Source: Hymenobacter cheonanensis (GTDB lineage Bacteria; Bacteroidota; Bacteroidia; Cytophagales; Hymenobacteraceae). From it: a stretch of 64,000 bases of DNA. Both the position numbers and the translations under genes were made by a program. Below are positions 50,384 to 58,539 of this stretch, piece by piece. The stretch's first letter is position 1; each line of letters starts with the position of its first letter. The stretch spans positions 62,001-126,000 of the forward strand of contig NZ_JAUQSW010000009.1 of assembly GCF_030581075.1 (NCBI RefSeq), written 5' to 3'. A model generated the notes under the pieces. It had not been told where the DNA came from. It saw only the letters and a program-made list of their open reading frames with translations, and made no database searches.

Positions 50384-50462
50384 GAAGAAGGATTTAGCTA
50401 GGGTGAATGAACAGCACAAAGGTCCGGCTCCCGGCCGGCCAGCGCATGGTGAGTAGCCCAGA

Positions 50463-50882
50463 TTAAATGGTGTCAGCTTCCGATAGTTCGACCCGCCGGG
50501 CGGCCCACACCTGCTCGCGGTACTGCTTGGGCGTGGTGCCCGCAAAGCGCTTGAAAAACTTGGTAAAATTTGAGGGGTCGTAGGTGAGGCTAGCCGCGAT
50601 ATCGGCCACCGGGCGGGTAGTGTCGCGCAGCAGGCCCTGGGCCACGGCCAGGATTTCGGCCTCGAAAAAGAAGCACGGCGGGTGGCCGGTGGTGAGCTTG
50701 AGCGTGTTGCTGAGGTGCGTGGGATGAATGCAGAGCTGGCCGGCAAAGTCGCGGATTTCGAGCATTTCGGTGGCGCGCCCGGCCGCGATGTCGGCCACGT
50801 GGCCAGCCACCAGGCGCTTGAAATCGGCCGTTATCTCGTGCTGGCGGGCCAGTATTTTCTGAGGGATGGGAGTAGTCGCCAT
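50463..50882 (-). CDS. Small AraC-type transcription regulator
   Basis: A 139-residue DNA-binding protein consisting essentially of two helix-turn-helix motifs of the AraC family (FAGQLCIHPTHLSNTLKLTTG and VADIAASLTYDPSNFTKFFKRFAGTTPKQYR), with a short helical N-terminus and no effector-binding domain. It probably controls the SDR gene, with which it is collinear, and other genes. The regulatory signal is unknown. Confidence 0.85.
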   Translation of the reverse strand: MATTPIPQKILARQHEITADFKRLVAGHVADIAAGRATEMLEIRDFAGQLCIHPTHLSNTLKLTTGHPPCFFFEAEILAVAQGLLRDTTRPVADIAASLTYDPSNFTKFFKRFAGTTPKQYREQVWAARRVELSEADTI

Positions 50883-51001
50883 GCGCAGGTAACAGATGGA
50901 AGGCAGAATTTTCCTGAGGCAAGAAGATACGGGCTAGACGAAATGCCGGGCCGATTACTTTTAATCCATTATCCAGCACCGTTCACCCCGCTCCTGTCGC
51001 C

Positions 51002-51565
51002 ATGCCCACCGACTTTCTTCCCAGCGCCCGCAAGCAATTTGCTTATTATAAACTACTAGGCGAGCAGGCCCTGAGCCAGGTTTCCGACGAGCATCTGCAC
51101 TGGCAGCCTTCGGCCGAGAGCAACAGCCTGGCCACCATTGTGCAGCACCTGAGCGGCAACATGCGCTCGCGCTGGACCGACTTTCTCACCACCGACGGCG
51201 AGAAGCCCTGGCGCACCCGCGAGGCCGAGTTTGACCCCCAGCCGCGACCGCGCGCCGCGGTGCTGGCCGAGTGGCAGGCCGGCTGGCAGTGCCTCTTCGG
51301 GGCGCTCGATGGGCTAGCCGAGGCCGACCTGGGGCGCATCATCTATATCCGCAACCAAGGCCATACGGTGCTGGAGGCCATCAACCGGCAGCTGGCGCAC
51401 TACCCCTACCACGTGGGCCAGCTGGTTTTTCTGGCCCGGCTGGCGGCGGGCGCGGCGTGGCAGTCGCTGTCTATTCCGCGCGGCGGCTCGGCGGCTTACA
51501 ATGCCAAGAAATTCGCGCAGCCGCCCCACCACGAGCACTTTACGGATGAGAAGCTGGCACGCTAG
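51002..51565 (+). CDS. DUF1572/DinB-like protein
   Basis: A 187-residue helical protein with QFAYYKLLGEQALSQVSDEHLHWQP, SLATIVQHLSGNMRSRWTDFLTTDGEKPWR, and AINRQLAHYPYHVGQLVFLAR. The histidines (HLSGN, HYPYHVGQ) have the spacing of the DinB/YfiT metal-binding four-helix bundle, and the block NMRSRWTDFLTTDGEKPWR is DUF1572. Such proteins bind metal and may act as thiol transferases. It is divergent from the AraC regulator, 119 bases apart. Confidence 0.85.
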   Translation: MPTDFLPSARKQFAYYKLLGEQALSQVSDEHLHWQPSAESNSLATIVQHLSGNMRSRWTDFLTTDGEKPWRTREAEFDPQPRPRAAVLAEWQAGWQCLFGALDGLAEADLGRIIYIRNQGHTVLEAINRQLAHYPYHVGQLVFLARLAAGAAWQSLSIPRGGSAAYNAKKFAQPPHHEHFTDEKLAR

Positions 51566-51687
51566 CCAGCGCCGAAACTATCCGACCCGGCATTAAATCC
51601 GTATTAATAATAGCCCGCCGCTGCAATAAGCTGCGCCGTAGTGCGTCTTTCTAGGTACTTATTCTTTCCCTCCTAACGCCCGTCGCT

Positions 51688-51897
51688 ATGCTTTACCTGT
51701 TCGGCCGCCTCGCTCTGAGCGATTCTTTCTACTTCAACCAGGACGTGCACGCCGATGAGCAGCCCGAAGCGTCATCGGCCCACCGGCCGGCCGCCGCTTC
51801 GGCCCGGGATGCCCGTGCCTCCGCGCCCAGCCCGCCACCCCGCCGCAGCAGCTCCCAGCCCTTAGCTAGCCCCCCGGCCGCCGAAAGCGCCGCCTGA
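51688..51897 (+). CDS. Possible small protein of low complexity
   Basis: A 69-residue ORF (ATG 51688) with a plausible beginning (MLYLFGRLALSDSFYFNQDVHADEQ) and an Ala/Ser/Pro/Arg-rich tail. It ends eight bases before the convergent GT-C gene. The N-terminus is not similar to anything I know; GC-rich random ORFs of this size are common, so the call is tentative. Confidence 0.3.
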   Translation: MLYLFGRLALSDSFYFNQDVHADEQPEASSAHRPAAASARDARASAPSPPPRRSSSQPLASPPAAESAA

Positions 51898-51905
51898 AAA
51901 CCGGC

Positions 51906-53660
51906 CTAGTGCCCGGCCGGGCTGGCCCGCCGCCACAGGCGGTAGGTACCCACGGTATCCACGGGCTGGTAGCGGCCTTGCAAACTGGGCGGCAGGGCAT
52001 CGTTGGCAGCCGTGAGGTAGTAATCGGTGGCCACGGCCGGGCGCTGCGCCGGGTGCGGGGCCTGGCCGCCGGCCCGCAGGTACAGGAAATACGGGTAGAA
52101 GCTTTCTTCCGAAAAACCCACCGAGGTAGTACCGGCCGGCAGCCGGGCCAGGCGCTGCTGCGCGGCCTCGAAGCCGCCGGTCAGGTCGTAGTAATACAGG
52201 GCTAGCGGCTCGCGCACTGGGTTGTGCCGCACAAAGCCCAGCCCGGTAACTCCTACCACGGCCAGCGCGCCGGCCAGCCCCGCCCAGCGGTGCCAGCGCC
52301 CCAGCAGCACGCCCACGGCCAGCGGCGCCAGCACCACGGCCAAACTGAAGAGCGCCAGCAGATTGCGATGAAAAATAACGTGCCGCAGCCCCAGCGTGCC
52401 GCCCAGCATGGCCAGCAGCCAGCAGCCATACAGCAGCCCTAGCCGCCAGTAGCGGCGGTGCGCCAGCAGGCCCAGCGGCAGCAGCGCCAGCCCATACGCC
52501 AGCCAGGGCCCCAGGCCGATTTCGCCAAACGCATAGGGCGCGTAGCTTTTCACATCGGGCCAGGCTTTCCCTATAAACTCGCCCAGGCTGCCGTCAAAAG
52601 GCCGCACGTAGGGGTTGGCTGCCAGCGCCGCCAAGCCCGAAAAGCCGATGGCCGGCAGGTAAAATACCCCCGCCAGGGCTAGCGCCCCCACCTGAGCCAG
52701 CCAAAACTGCCCGTCGAAGCGCCGCTGCCGGGCCTGCACCACGGCACCCGCCAGCAGCTGCGCCGCGTGGTAAAACAAAAAAGTAGGCACCGTGGCGTAG
52801 CCCGCCGCCACTGCCAGCGCATTCACCACCAAGCTACTGCGCCTGGGCCGCCGCCAGTAGGCCAGCAGCGCCGCCAGCGCCACCCAGTGCAGCAGCGCAT
52901 ACAGCGCGTAGCCCCGCGCCTGAAACCCGAAGCCCCACAGCGAGAACTGCAAGCCGGCCAGCACCGCCAGCAGCGCGCCCGCCCAGCGCCGCCCACTCAG
53001 GCCCGCCACCAGCCGGAACACCACCGCCAGCGTGCTTGCGTAGGCCAGGCCCGAGAGCAGCCGGCCGGTGGGCACCAGCCAGGGCAGGCGGTGCAGCCAG
53101 CCAAATAAACCGCCATTCAACAGATTGAACAGCACGTGGTTGTTGGGCAGCATGTAGTAGCTCCAGGTTGCCAGCAGCGACTCATTGCCCGCGCAGTACA
53201 CCGCCGAAAACACCTCGTCGTAGGCGGGCGGCACCTGGGTGGCGCCCCAGGCCCAGAGGCCCGCGGCCAGCCCCAGCAGCCCCGCCAGCCAGGGCCAGTC
53301 GGCTCGGCTTAGCAGGCGCAGCGGCGGGGCGGCTACCACTGGCCGCCGCCGGCCCCACCAGCCGTAGGCCCCTACCCCACCCAACGTTGCCAAAGCCAGC
53401 CCAGCCAGCAAGTTGCCCCGCGCCTTCACGGCAGGCGTAAAAAAATCGCGGGGCCAGGCTGGTCCCCGGTATAGGAACGGCGTGTGGTGCAGGTACCAGT
53501 CGCGCAGGGCGGGGTAGGGTGTGAGCAGGTAGGCCAGCAGCGCCACCGCAGCCAGCAGCAGCAGCACCGCCCCGGCCACTAGGCCCCACCCGGCCCGGCG
53601 AGGGAGGGTAGGGCCCGCGGCCGGGGCGGCGAGGTCCGGCGCGGGGCGCGGAATCAGCAT
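51906..53660 (-). CDS. GT-C-like integral membrane glycosyltransferase
   Basis: A 584-residue protein with about 12 hydrophobic segments. An early loop TQVPPAYDEVFSAVYCAGNESLLATWSYYMLPNNHVLFNLLNG contains the acidic DE motif and the NNHV arrangement seen in dolichyl/polyprenyl-phosphate-mannose-protein mannosyltransferase-like proteins. The C-terminal ~80 residues are soluble. It probably transfers a lipid-linked sugar at the periplasmic side. It starts three bases after the deoxyhypusine-synthase-like gene, so the two are cotranscribed. Substrate unknown. Confidence 0.75.
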   Translation of the reverse strand: MLIPRPAPDLAAPAAGPTLPRRAGWGLVAGAVLLLLAAVALLAYLLTPYPALRDWYLHHTPFLYRGPAWPRDFFTPAVKARGNLLAGLALATLGGVGAYGWWGRRRPVVAAPPLRLLSRADWPWLAGLLGLAAGLWAWGATQVPPAYDEVFSAVYCAGNESLLATWSYYMLPNNHVLFNLLNGGLFGWLHRLPWLVPTGRLLSGLAYASTLAVVFRLVAGLSGRRWAGALLAVLAGLQFSLWGFGFQARGYALYALLHWVALAALLAYWRRPRRSSLVVNALAVAAGYATVPTFLFYHAAQLLAGAVVQARQRRFDGQFWLAQVGALALAGVFYLPAIGFSGLAALAANPYVRPFDGSLGEFIGKAWPDVKSYAPYAFGEIGLGPWLAYGLALLPLGLLAHRRYWRLGLLYGCWLLAMLGGTLGLRHVIFHRNLLALFSLAVVLAPLAVGVLLGRWHRWAGLAGALAVVGVTGLGFVRHNPVREPLALYYYDLTGGFEAAQQRLARLPAGTTSVGFSEESFYPYFLYLRAGGQAPHPAQRPAVATDYYLTAANDALPPSLQGRYQPVDTVGTYRLWRRASPAGH

Positions 53661-53663
53661 AAT

Positions 53664-54635
53664 TTATTGCCCGAGCACGATGGCGAAAATCAGCGGGGCC
53701 ACGATGGTGGCGTCGCTCTCGATGATGAATTTCGGGGTTTTCTCGCCCAGCTTGCCCCAGGTTATTTTCTCGTTGGGCACGGCGCCCGAGTAGCTGCCGT
53801 AGCTGGTGGTGGAGTCCGAAATCTGGCAGAAATAGCCCCACAGCGGCACCGAGTGGCGCTGCAAGTCCTGGTGCAGCATGGGCACCACGCAGATGGGAAA
53901 GTCGCCGGCAATGCCGCCGCCAATCTGGAAGAAGCCCACCTTGCTCTCGTCGGTAGCCTGCGAGGTGTACCAGTCGGCCAGGTAAATCATGTACTGAATG
54001 CCCGTGCGCATGGTGTGCACGTTCTTGATATCGCCCGTGATAACGTGGCCGGCGTAGATGTTGCCGAGGGTCGAGTCTTCCCAGCCGGGGCAGATGATGG
54101 GCAGGTTTTTCTCGGCCGCCGCCAGCATCCACGAGTCTTTGGGGTCAATCTGGTAGTACTGCTCCAGCTCGCCGCTCAGCAGAATCTGGTAGAAGAACTC
54201 GTGCGGGAAATACGCCTCGCCGGCCTTGTCAGCCTTCTCCCAAAACTTGAGCACGGTGTGCTCGAGGCGGCGCATAGCCTCCTCTTCGGGGATGCAGGTA
54301 TCGGTGACGCGGTTCATGTGGCGCTCCAGCAGGGCCTGCTCGTCGGCGGGCGTGAGGTCGCGGTAGTGCGGCACGCGCTCGTAGAAGTCGTGGGCCACGA
54401 GGTTGAAGATGTCTTCCTCCAGGTTGGCACCCGTGCAGCTGATAATCTGCACCTTGTCCTGGCGAATAAGCTCGGCCAGCTGAATACCCATTTCGGCGGT
54501 GCTCATGGCGCCGGCCAGGGTAATCATCATTTTGCCGCCTTCGGCGAGGTGCTTGTTGTAGCCATCGGCCGCGTCGATGAGAGCGGCGGCGTTGAAGTGG
54601 CGGTAGTGGTGCTTGAGGAAGTTGGTAATGTGCAT
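53664..54635 (-). CDS. Deoxyhypusine-synthase-like protein
   Basis: A 323-residue NAD-dependent enzyme of the deoxyhypusine synthase fold. It shows LAGAMSTAEMGIQLAELIRQDKVQIISCTGANLEEDIFN, ICPGWEDSTLGN, GGGIAGDFPICVVPML and the catalytic-Lys region GKLGEKTPKFIIESDATIVAPLIFA. The eukaryotic and archaeal enzyme modifies eIF5A, a protein bacteria lack, so bacterial members probably transfer a 4-aminobutyl group to another amine, as in homospermidine-type synthesis, or act on an unknown protein. The ATG at 54635 is followed downstream by the GT-C gene at three bases. Confidence 0.9.
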   Translation of the reverse strand: MHITNFLKHHYRHFNAAALIDAADGYNKHLAEGGKMMITLAGAMSTAEMGIQLAELIRQDKVQIISCTGANLEEDIFNLVAHDFYERVPHYRDLTPADEQALLERHMNRVTDTCIPEEEAMRRLEHTVLKFWEKADKAGEAYFPHEFFYQILLSGELEQYYQIDPKDSWMLAAAEKNLPIICPGWEDSTLGNIYAGHVITGDIKNVHTMRTGIQYMIYLADWYTSQATDESKVGFFQIGGGIAGDFPICVVPMLHQDLQRHSVPLWGYFCQISDSTTSYGSYSGAVPNEKITWGKLGEKTPKFIIESDATIVAPLIFAIVLGQ

Positions 54636-54658
54636 GGTGGGGAGGATTGAGTACGCCC

Positions 54659-54752
54659 GTCATGCTGAGCTTGCCGAAGCATCTTGCTAAGGTACGTAAG
54701 GGTGTTACTCCGTACGTAACCGGCCAAGATGCTTCGGCAAGCTCAGCATGAC
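54659..54752. repeat. Palindromic element G (GTCATGCTGAGCTTGCC variant)
   Basis: Perfect 28-base arms (54659-54686 and 54725-54752), loop 38 bases. It lies between hslV and the deoxyhypusine-synthase-like gene, both on the minus strand. The arm is the same as in element E except for one base changed in both arms together. Confidence 0.92.
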
Positions 54753-54773
54753 AAACGCTTTTTGGTAAGCAGC

Positions 54774-55316
54774 TTACGCCGGCTCGGCGATAATCAAATT
54801 GTGGTTGGTGTAAATGCAGATATCGGCCGCAATGTGCAGGGCGTCTTCCACCATTTGGCGGGCCGTGAGGTGCGGGGCGTGCTTTTTGAGGGCTAGCGCG
54901 GCGGCTTGCGCATACATGGCGCCGCTGCCGATGGCGGCCACATCCATGTCGGGCTCCAGCACATCGCCGGTGCCGCTCACTATCAGCAGCTCGTCCTTGT
55001 CGCACACCACCATCATGGCTTCGAGCTTGCGCAAATACTGGTCTTTGCGCCAGTCTTTGGCCAGCTCAATGGCGGCGCGCTTGAGGTTGTTGCCGTAGGC
55101 GGCGAGCTTCTCTTCGAAGCGGTCGAGCAGCATAAAGGCATCGGCGGTGGAGCCGGCGAAGCCGGTCACCACTTTGCCGTCGTTGAGCTGGCGCACTTTG
55201 CGCACGTTGTTTTTGGCCACGTGCTTGTCCATAGTGGCCTGGCCGTCGGCCCCGAGGGCAATCTGGCCGTTGTGGCGCACGCCGAGCACGGTGGTAGAGC
55301 GAATTTTTGGGAGCAT
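54774..55316 (-). CDS. hslV: HslV subunit of the HslUV protease
   Basis: A 180-residue proteasome-like peptidase. The active-site threonine is Thr8 of the unprocessed chain (MLPKIRS-TTVLGVRHNG), so a seven-residue propeptide must be removed, longer than the single Met of E. coli. GADGQAT, the Lys region (VAKNNVRKVRQL), GFAGSTADAFMLLDRFE and SGTGDVLEPD...AIGSGAMYA are canonical. It works with the ATPase HslU, not in this window. A TATTTTTG box at 55321-55328 lies only four bases before the ATG, which would make the transcript leaderless. Confidence 0.95.
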   Translation of the reverse strand: MLPKIRSTTVLGVRHNGQIALGADGQATMDKHVAKNNVRKVRQLNDGKVVTGFAGSTADAFMLLDRFEEKLAAYGNNLKRAAIELAKDWRKDQYLRKLEAMMVVCDKDELLIVSGTGDVLEPDMDVAAIGSGAMYAQAAALALKKHAPHLTARQMVEDALHIAADICIYTNHNLIIAEPA

Positions 55317-55621
55317 GGCGCAAAAATACGCCCGCTAGGCCAGCCACCGGCCCAACTGCCCAATATGCCCCCTGGCCTACTCGTCAAATACCCCCACCTA
55401 GCCGTACCAGAAAGGCGTTGAATCAAATCCGACTTCGGCTTGCTGTGCGCGGCGGCATGGGCGAATTTTAAGCGGCGCTTGGCTCAGCTGCCTGGGCACC
55501 AGGTACGGCTAGCGCAAAGGGGCGGGCTTTCATCGGCGCGCCCTCGTTCAGCTAGCCACCCAACCGGGCCCTAGCGTGGGGCCATGCCGCCGCCGGGCCT
55601 ACTCCCTGTTATCCTTGCCGT
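55317..55621. other. 305-base intergenic region, divergent promoter zone
   Basis: Between the divergent hslV and GH2 genes. The only clear signal is the TATTTTTG box at 55321-55328 on the minus strand, directly before hslV. No RNA gene, long palindrome or open frame of quality was seen. The GH2 promoter could not be identified. Confidence 0.5.
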
Positions 55622-58333
55622 ATGAATAAACTGATTCGCTACGGGTGGCTGCTGGGGTGGTGGCTGCTGGCCGGGCCGGCCGCGGCGCAGCGGCTGGTGC
55701 AATCTATCAGCGCCAACTGGCTGTTTAGCAAAGACTCAGCGGCCTTCGACACAAGCCGCGAGCCCGCCGCGCCGCATTGGGAGCCCGTGTCGCTGCCCCA
55801 CACCTGGAACGCGGCCGACGTGCTCGACGATACGCCCGGCTACTACCGGGGTGTGGGCTGGTACAAAAAGACGCTGCGCGTGCCCGCCGCCTGGCAGCAC
55901 CGCCGCCTGTGGCTGCGCTTCGAAGCCGCCAACCAGGAAGCCGAAGTGTACGTGAATGGCCAGCTGGCGGGCCGCCATAGTGGCGGCTACACGGCATTCA
56001 GCCTGCCCATCAGCCACTTGCTCGCTTTTGGGCCGGGCGGGGCTAGGGCCGAGGTGCTGGTGAAGGTGACCAACCGCTTCAACGCGGCCATCCCGCCGTT
56101 GTCGGCCGATTTCACGTTCTACGGCGGCCTTTACCGCGATGCTTATTTGGTGGCGGCCGAGCCCGTGCACTTTGACCTGGCCAATCATGCCTCGGCGGGC
56201 GTGTTCGTAACTACGCCCGCCGTAGCGGCCGGGGCGGCGCAGGTGGTGGTAGCCGGGCGCGTGGTGAATGAGTTGACTCGGGCGCAGCCAGTGGTCATCA
56301 CAACCCGGGTCGTGACCCGCGAGGGCCAGCTCGTGGGCCAGCAGCAAACGCGCCTTTCCCTGCCAGCGGGGGCTAGCCGGGCGTTTCGCCTGGCGCTGCC
56401 GCCGGTGCGGCAGCCGCACCTGTGGGCGCCCACCGACCCCTACCTCTACCGGGTGCTAACGACGGTGCAACCGGCCGGTCAGCCCGCTAGCCCAGCCTTT
56501 GATGAAGTGAGCAGCCCGCTCGGCCTGCGCTGGTTTCGGTTTGATGCCGCGCAGGGTTTCTTCCTGAATGGGCAGCCGCTCAAGCTTATCGGCACCAACC
56601 GCCATCAGGACTACCCCGGCCTGGGCAACGCCCTACCCACCGCCCTGGCCGAGCGCGACGTGCAGCTGCTCAAGGAGATGGGTGGCAATTTCCTGCGCGT
56701 GTCGCACTACCCGCAGGACCCCGCCGTGCTCGAAGCCTGCGACCGGCTCGGCATCCTAGCCTCGGTCGAAATTCCGGTGGTGAACGCCATCACCGACTCG
56801 CCGGCCTTCTTCCAGACCTGCCGCGCGATGCAGACCGAGATGATTAGGCAAAACTTCAACCACCCGAGCGTCATCATCTGGGCCTACATGAACGAGGTGC
56901 TGCTGCGCCTGCCGCCCGGCCTGAAGCGCGATAACGACGCTGGCCGCGCCTACCTGCGCCGCGTGCAGGCCCTGGCCCAGCAGCTCGACAGCCTCACGCG
57001 GCGCGAAGACCCTGCCCGCCCCACCATGCTCGTGTGCCACGGCGACTACGAGTTGTATAAGCAGGCCGGGCTGCTGGCCGTGCCGCAGGTGCTGGGCTGG
57101 AACCTCTACCAGGGGTGGTACTCGGGTGATTTGCAAGGCTTTCCCAGCTTTCTAGACCGCCTGCACCGCGAGCTGCCCGCCACGCCGCTGCTCGTGACGG
57201 AATACGGCGCCGACGCCGACGAGCGGCTGCACGCCGCTGGCCCCCGGCGCTTCGACAAAACCACGGAGTATGCCAACCGCTACCACCAGTTTTACCTGGC
57301 GGCCATTCTGGCGCGGCCTTTCGTGGCGGGCAGCACCGTCTGGAACCTGGCCGAGTTCAACTCCGAAACCCGGCAGGAGGCCGTGCCGCACATCAACAAC
57401 AAAAGCCTGCTCACCGCCGACCGCCGCCCCAAAGACGCCTACCTGTTTTACCAGGCGCGGCTGCTGAAAACGCCGTTTCTCAAAATCGGCTCGCGCGCCT
57501 GGACCCTGCGCGCCGGCCCGGCGGCCGGCCCCGATTCGCTCATCTGCCGGCAGGTAGTGGAGGTGTATACCAACCAGCCCGCCGTGCAGCTGCTGCTCGA
57601 TGGCCGCGACCTGGGCACCCGGCCGGCCGCCGAGGGGCTAGCCCGCTTTTCGGTGCCCTTCCACAATGGCCCCAACCAGCTGCGGGCGCAAGCGCCCGGC
57701 CAAGCAGTAGATGATGAAGTAAGTATTGACTTTCACCTGATTCCGACCCGGCTAGCCGATGCGAGAATACCCTTTACCGAGCTGAATGTGAGCCTCGGCG
57801 ACGAGCGCACGTTCACCGATGCCCGGCTGCACCAGGTGTGGCTGCCCGAGCAGGCCTACGCGCCCGGCGGCTGGGGCTACGTGGGCGGCCACGTGTATAA
57901 GCTGCCTGGCGAGCGCCTGCCCTACGGCTCCGACCGCAACATCCTGGGCACCGAGTACGACGCCATGTACGAAACCCAGCGCCTGGGCCTCAGCGAGTTT
58001 CGCCTCGACGTGCCCGATGGCGCCTACGAGCTTACGCTGCACTTTGCCGAGCTAGAAGCTGCCCCGCAGGCCGAGCAGCTCGCCTACAACCTGGCGGGCG
58101 AAAAAGCCGCGCCCGCCGCCGCAACGGGCCCGATGGCCCGCCGCTTCTCGGTGCTGGTGAATGGCCAGGCCGCCCTGCCCGGCCTGGACGCGGCTAGCGG
58201 CCTGCGGCCCTTACAAGCTGCTAGTTTCCGGGTGCCGGTGGTAGCGCGGGGCGGGCAGGGCATCCGGCTCGTTTTTCAGGCCGAGGCCGGGGAAGCCTTT
58301 TTGAATGGCTTGCAGATAAAGCGCGTGTTTTGA
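55622..58333 (+). CDS. Secreted glycoside hydrolase family 2 enzyme with malectin-like domain
   Basis: A 903-residue exported enzyme. Signal peptide (LIRYGWLLGWWLLAGPAAAQ), GH2 sugar-binding domain (residues ~30-190, LPHTWNAADV and PGYYRGVGWYKK), immunoglobulin-like domain (~190-300), TIM barrel (~300-580) with acid/base Glu425 (AYMNEV) and nucleophile Glu527 (VTEYGAD), a DUF4982-like beta domain, and a C-terminal malectin-like carbohydrate-binding domain (~705-900, GWGYVGGHVY, EYDAMYETQRLGLSEFR). Beta-galactosidase or beta-glucuronidase-type activity is likely. It is alone, without SusC/SusD genes nearby. Confidence 0.9.
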   Translation: MNKLIRYGWLLGWWLLAGPAAAQRLVQSISANWLFSKDSAAFDTSREPAAPHWEPVSLPHTWNAADVLDDTPGYYRGVGWYKKTLRVPAAWQHRRLWLRFEAANQEAEVYVNGQLAGRHSGGYTAFSLPISHLLAFGPGGARAEVLVKVTNRFNAAIPPLSADFTFYGGLYRDAYLVAAEPVHFDLANHASAGVFVTTPAVAAGAAQVVVAGRVVNELTRAQPVVITTRVVTREGQLVGQQQTRLSLPAGASRAFRLALPPVRQPHLWAPTDPYLYRVLTTVQPAGQPASPAFDEVSSPLGLRWFRFDAAQGFFLNGQPLKLIGTNRHQDYPGLGNALPTALAERDVQLLKEMGGNFLRVSHYPQDPAVLEACDRLGILASVEIPVVNAITDSPAFFQTCRAMQTEMIRQNFNHPSVIIWAYMNEVLLRLPPGLKRDNDAGRAYLRRVQALAQQLDSLTRREDPARPTMLVCHGDYELYKQAGLLAVPQVLGWNLYQGWYSGDLQGFPSFLDRLHRELPATPLLVTEYGADADERLHAAGPRRFDKTTEYANRYHQFYLAAILARPFVAGSTVWNLAEFNSETRQEAVPHINNKSLLTADRRPKDAYLFYQARLLKTPFLKIGSRAWTLRAGPAAGPDSLICRQVVEVYTNQPAVQLLLDGRDLGTRPAAEGLARFSVPFHNGPNQLRAQAPGQAVDDEVSIDFHLIPTRLADARIPFTELNVSLGDERTFTDARLHQVWLPEQAYAPGGWGYVGGHVYKLPGERLPYGSDRNILGTEYDAMYETQRLGLSEFRLDVPDGAYELTLHFAELEAAPQAEQLAYNLAGEKAAPAAATGPMARRFSVLVNGQAALPGLDAASGLRPLQAASFRVPVVARGGQGIRLVFQAEAGEAFLNGLQIKRVF

Positions 58334-58539
58334 GGGGCTAGCCACTTAGCTGGCGGCTTTTCTGTTGCAGGAAATAGCTCTTCTCACTTGCTGACAGCCG
58401 CCACGGGAACGCCGCCGTATAGCCTGGCCTATCTTGGCCGGGTTAGCTGCGCGCTCACCCGGCTAAGGGCAATGCGGCCGGCTGAGGCAGGATAAGCAAT
58501 TCATTTTTTTAGCTGGCAGCCCGCGCCAGCGTCTTGCGC

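Noticed and set aside
49622..50746. Longer SDR open frame starting at 50746
   Set aside because: The first 120 codons lie opposite the AraC-type gene and are not SDR-like; ATG 50383 starts the family pattern exactly.
53667..54650. Plus-strand open frame of 327 residues opposite the deoxyhypusine-synthase-like gene
   Set aside because: The minus strand has a complete enzyme with catalytic motifs; the antisense frame is only stop-poor.
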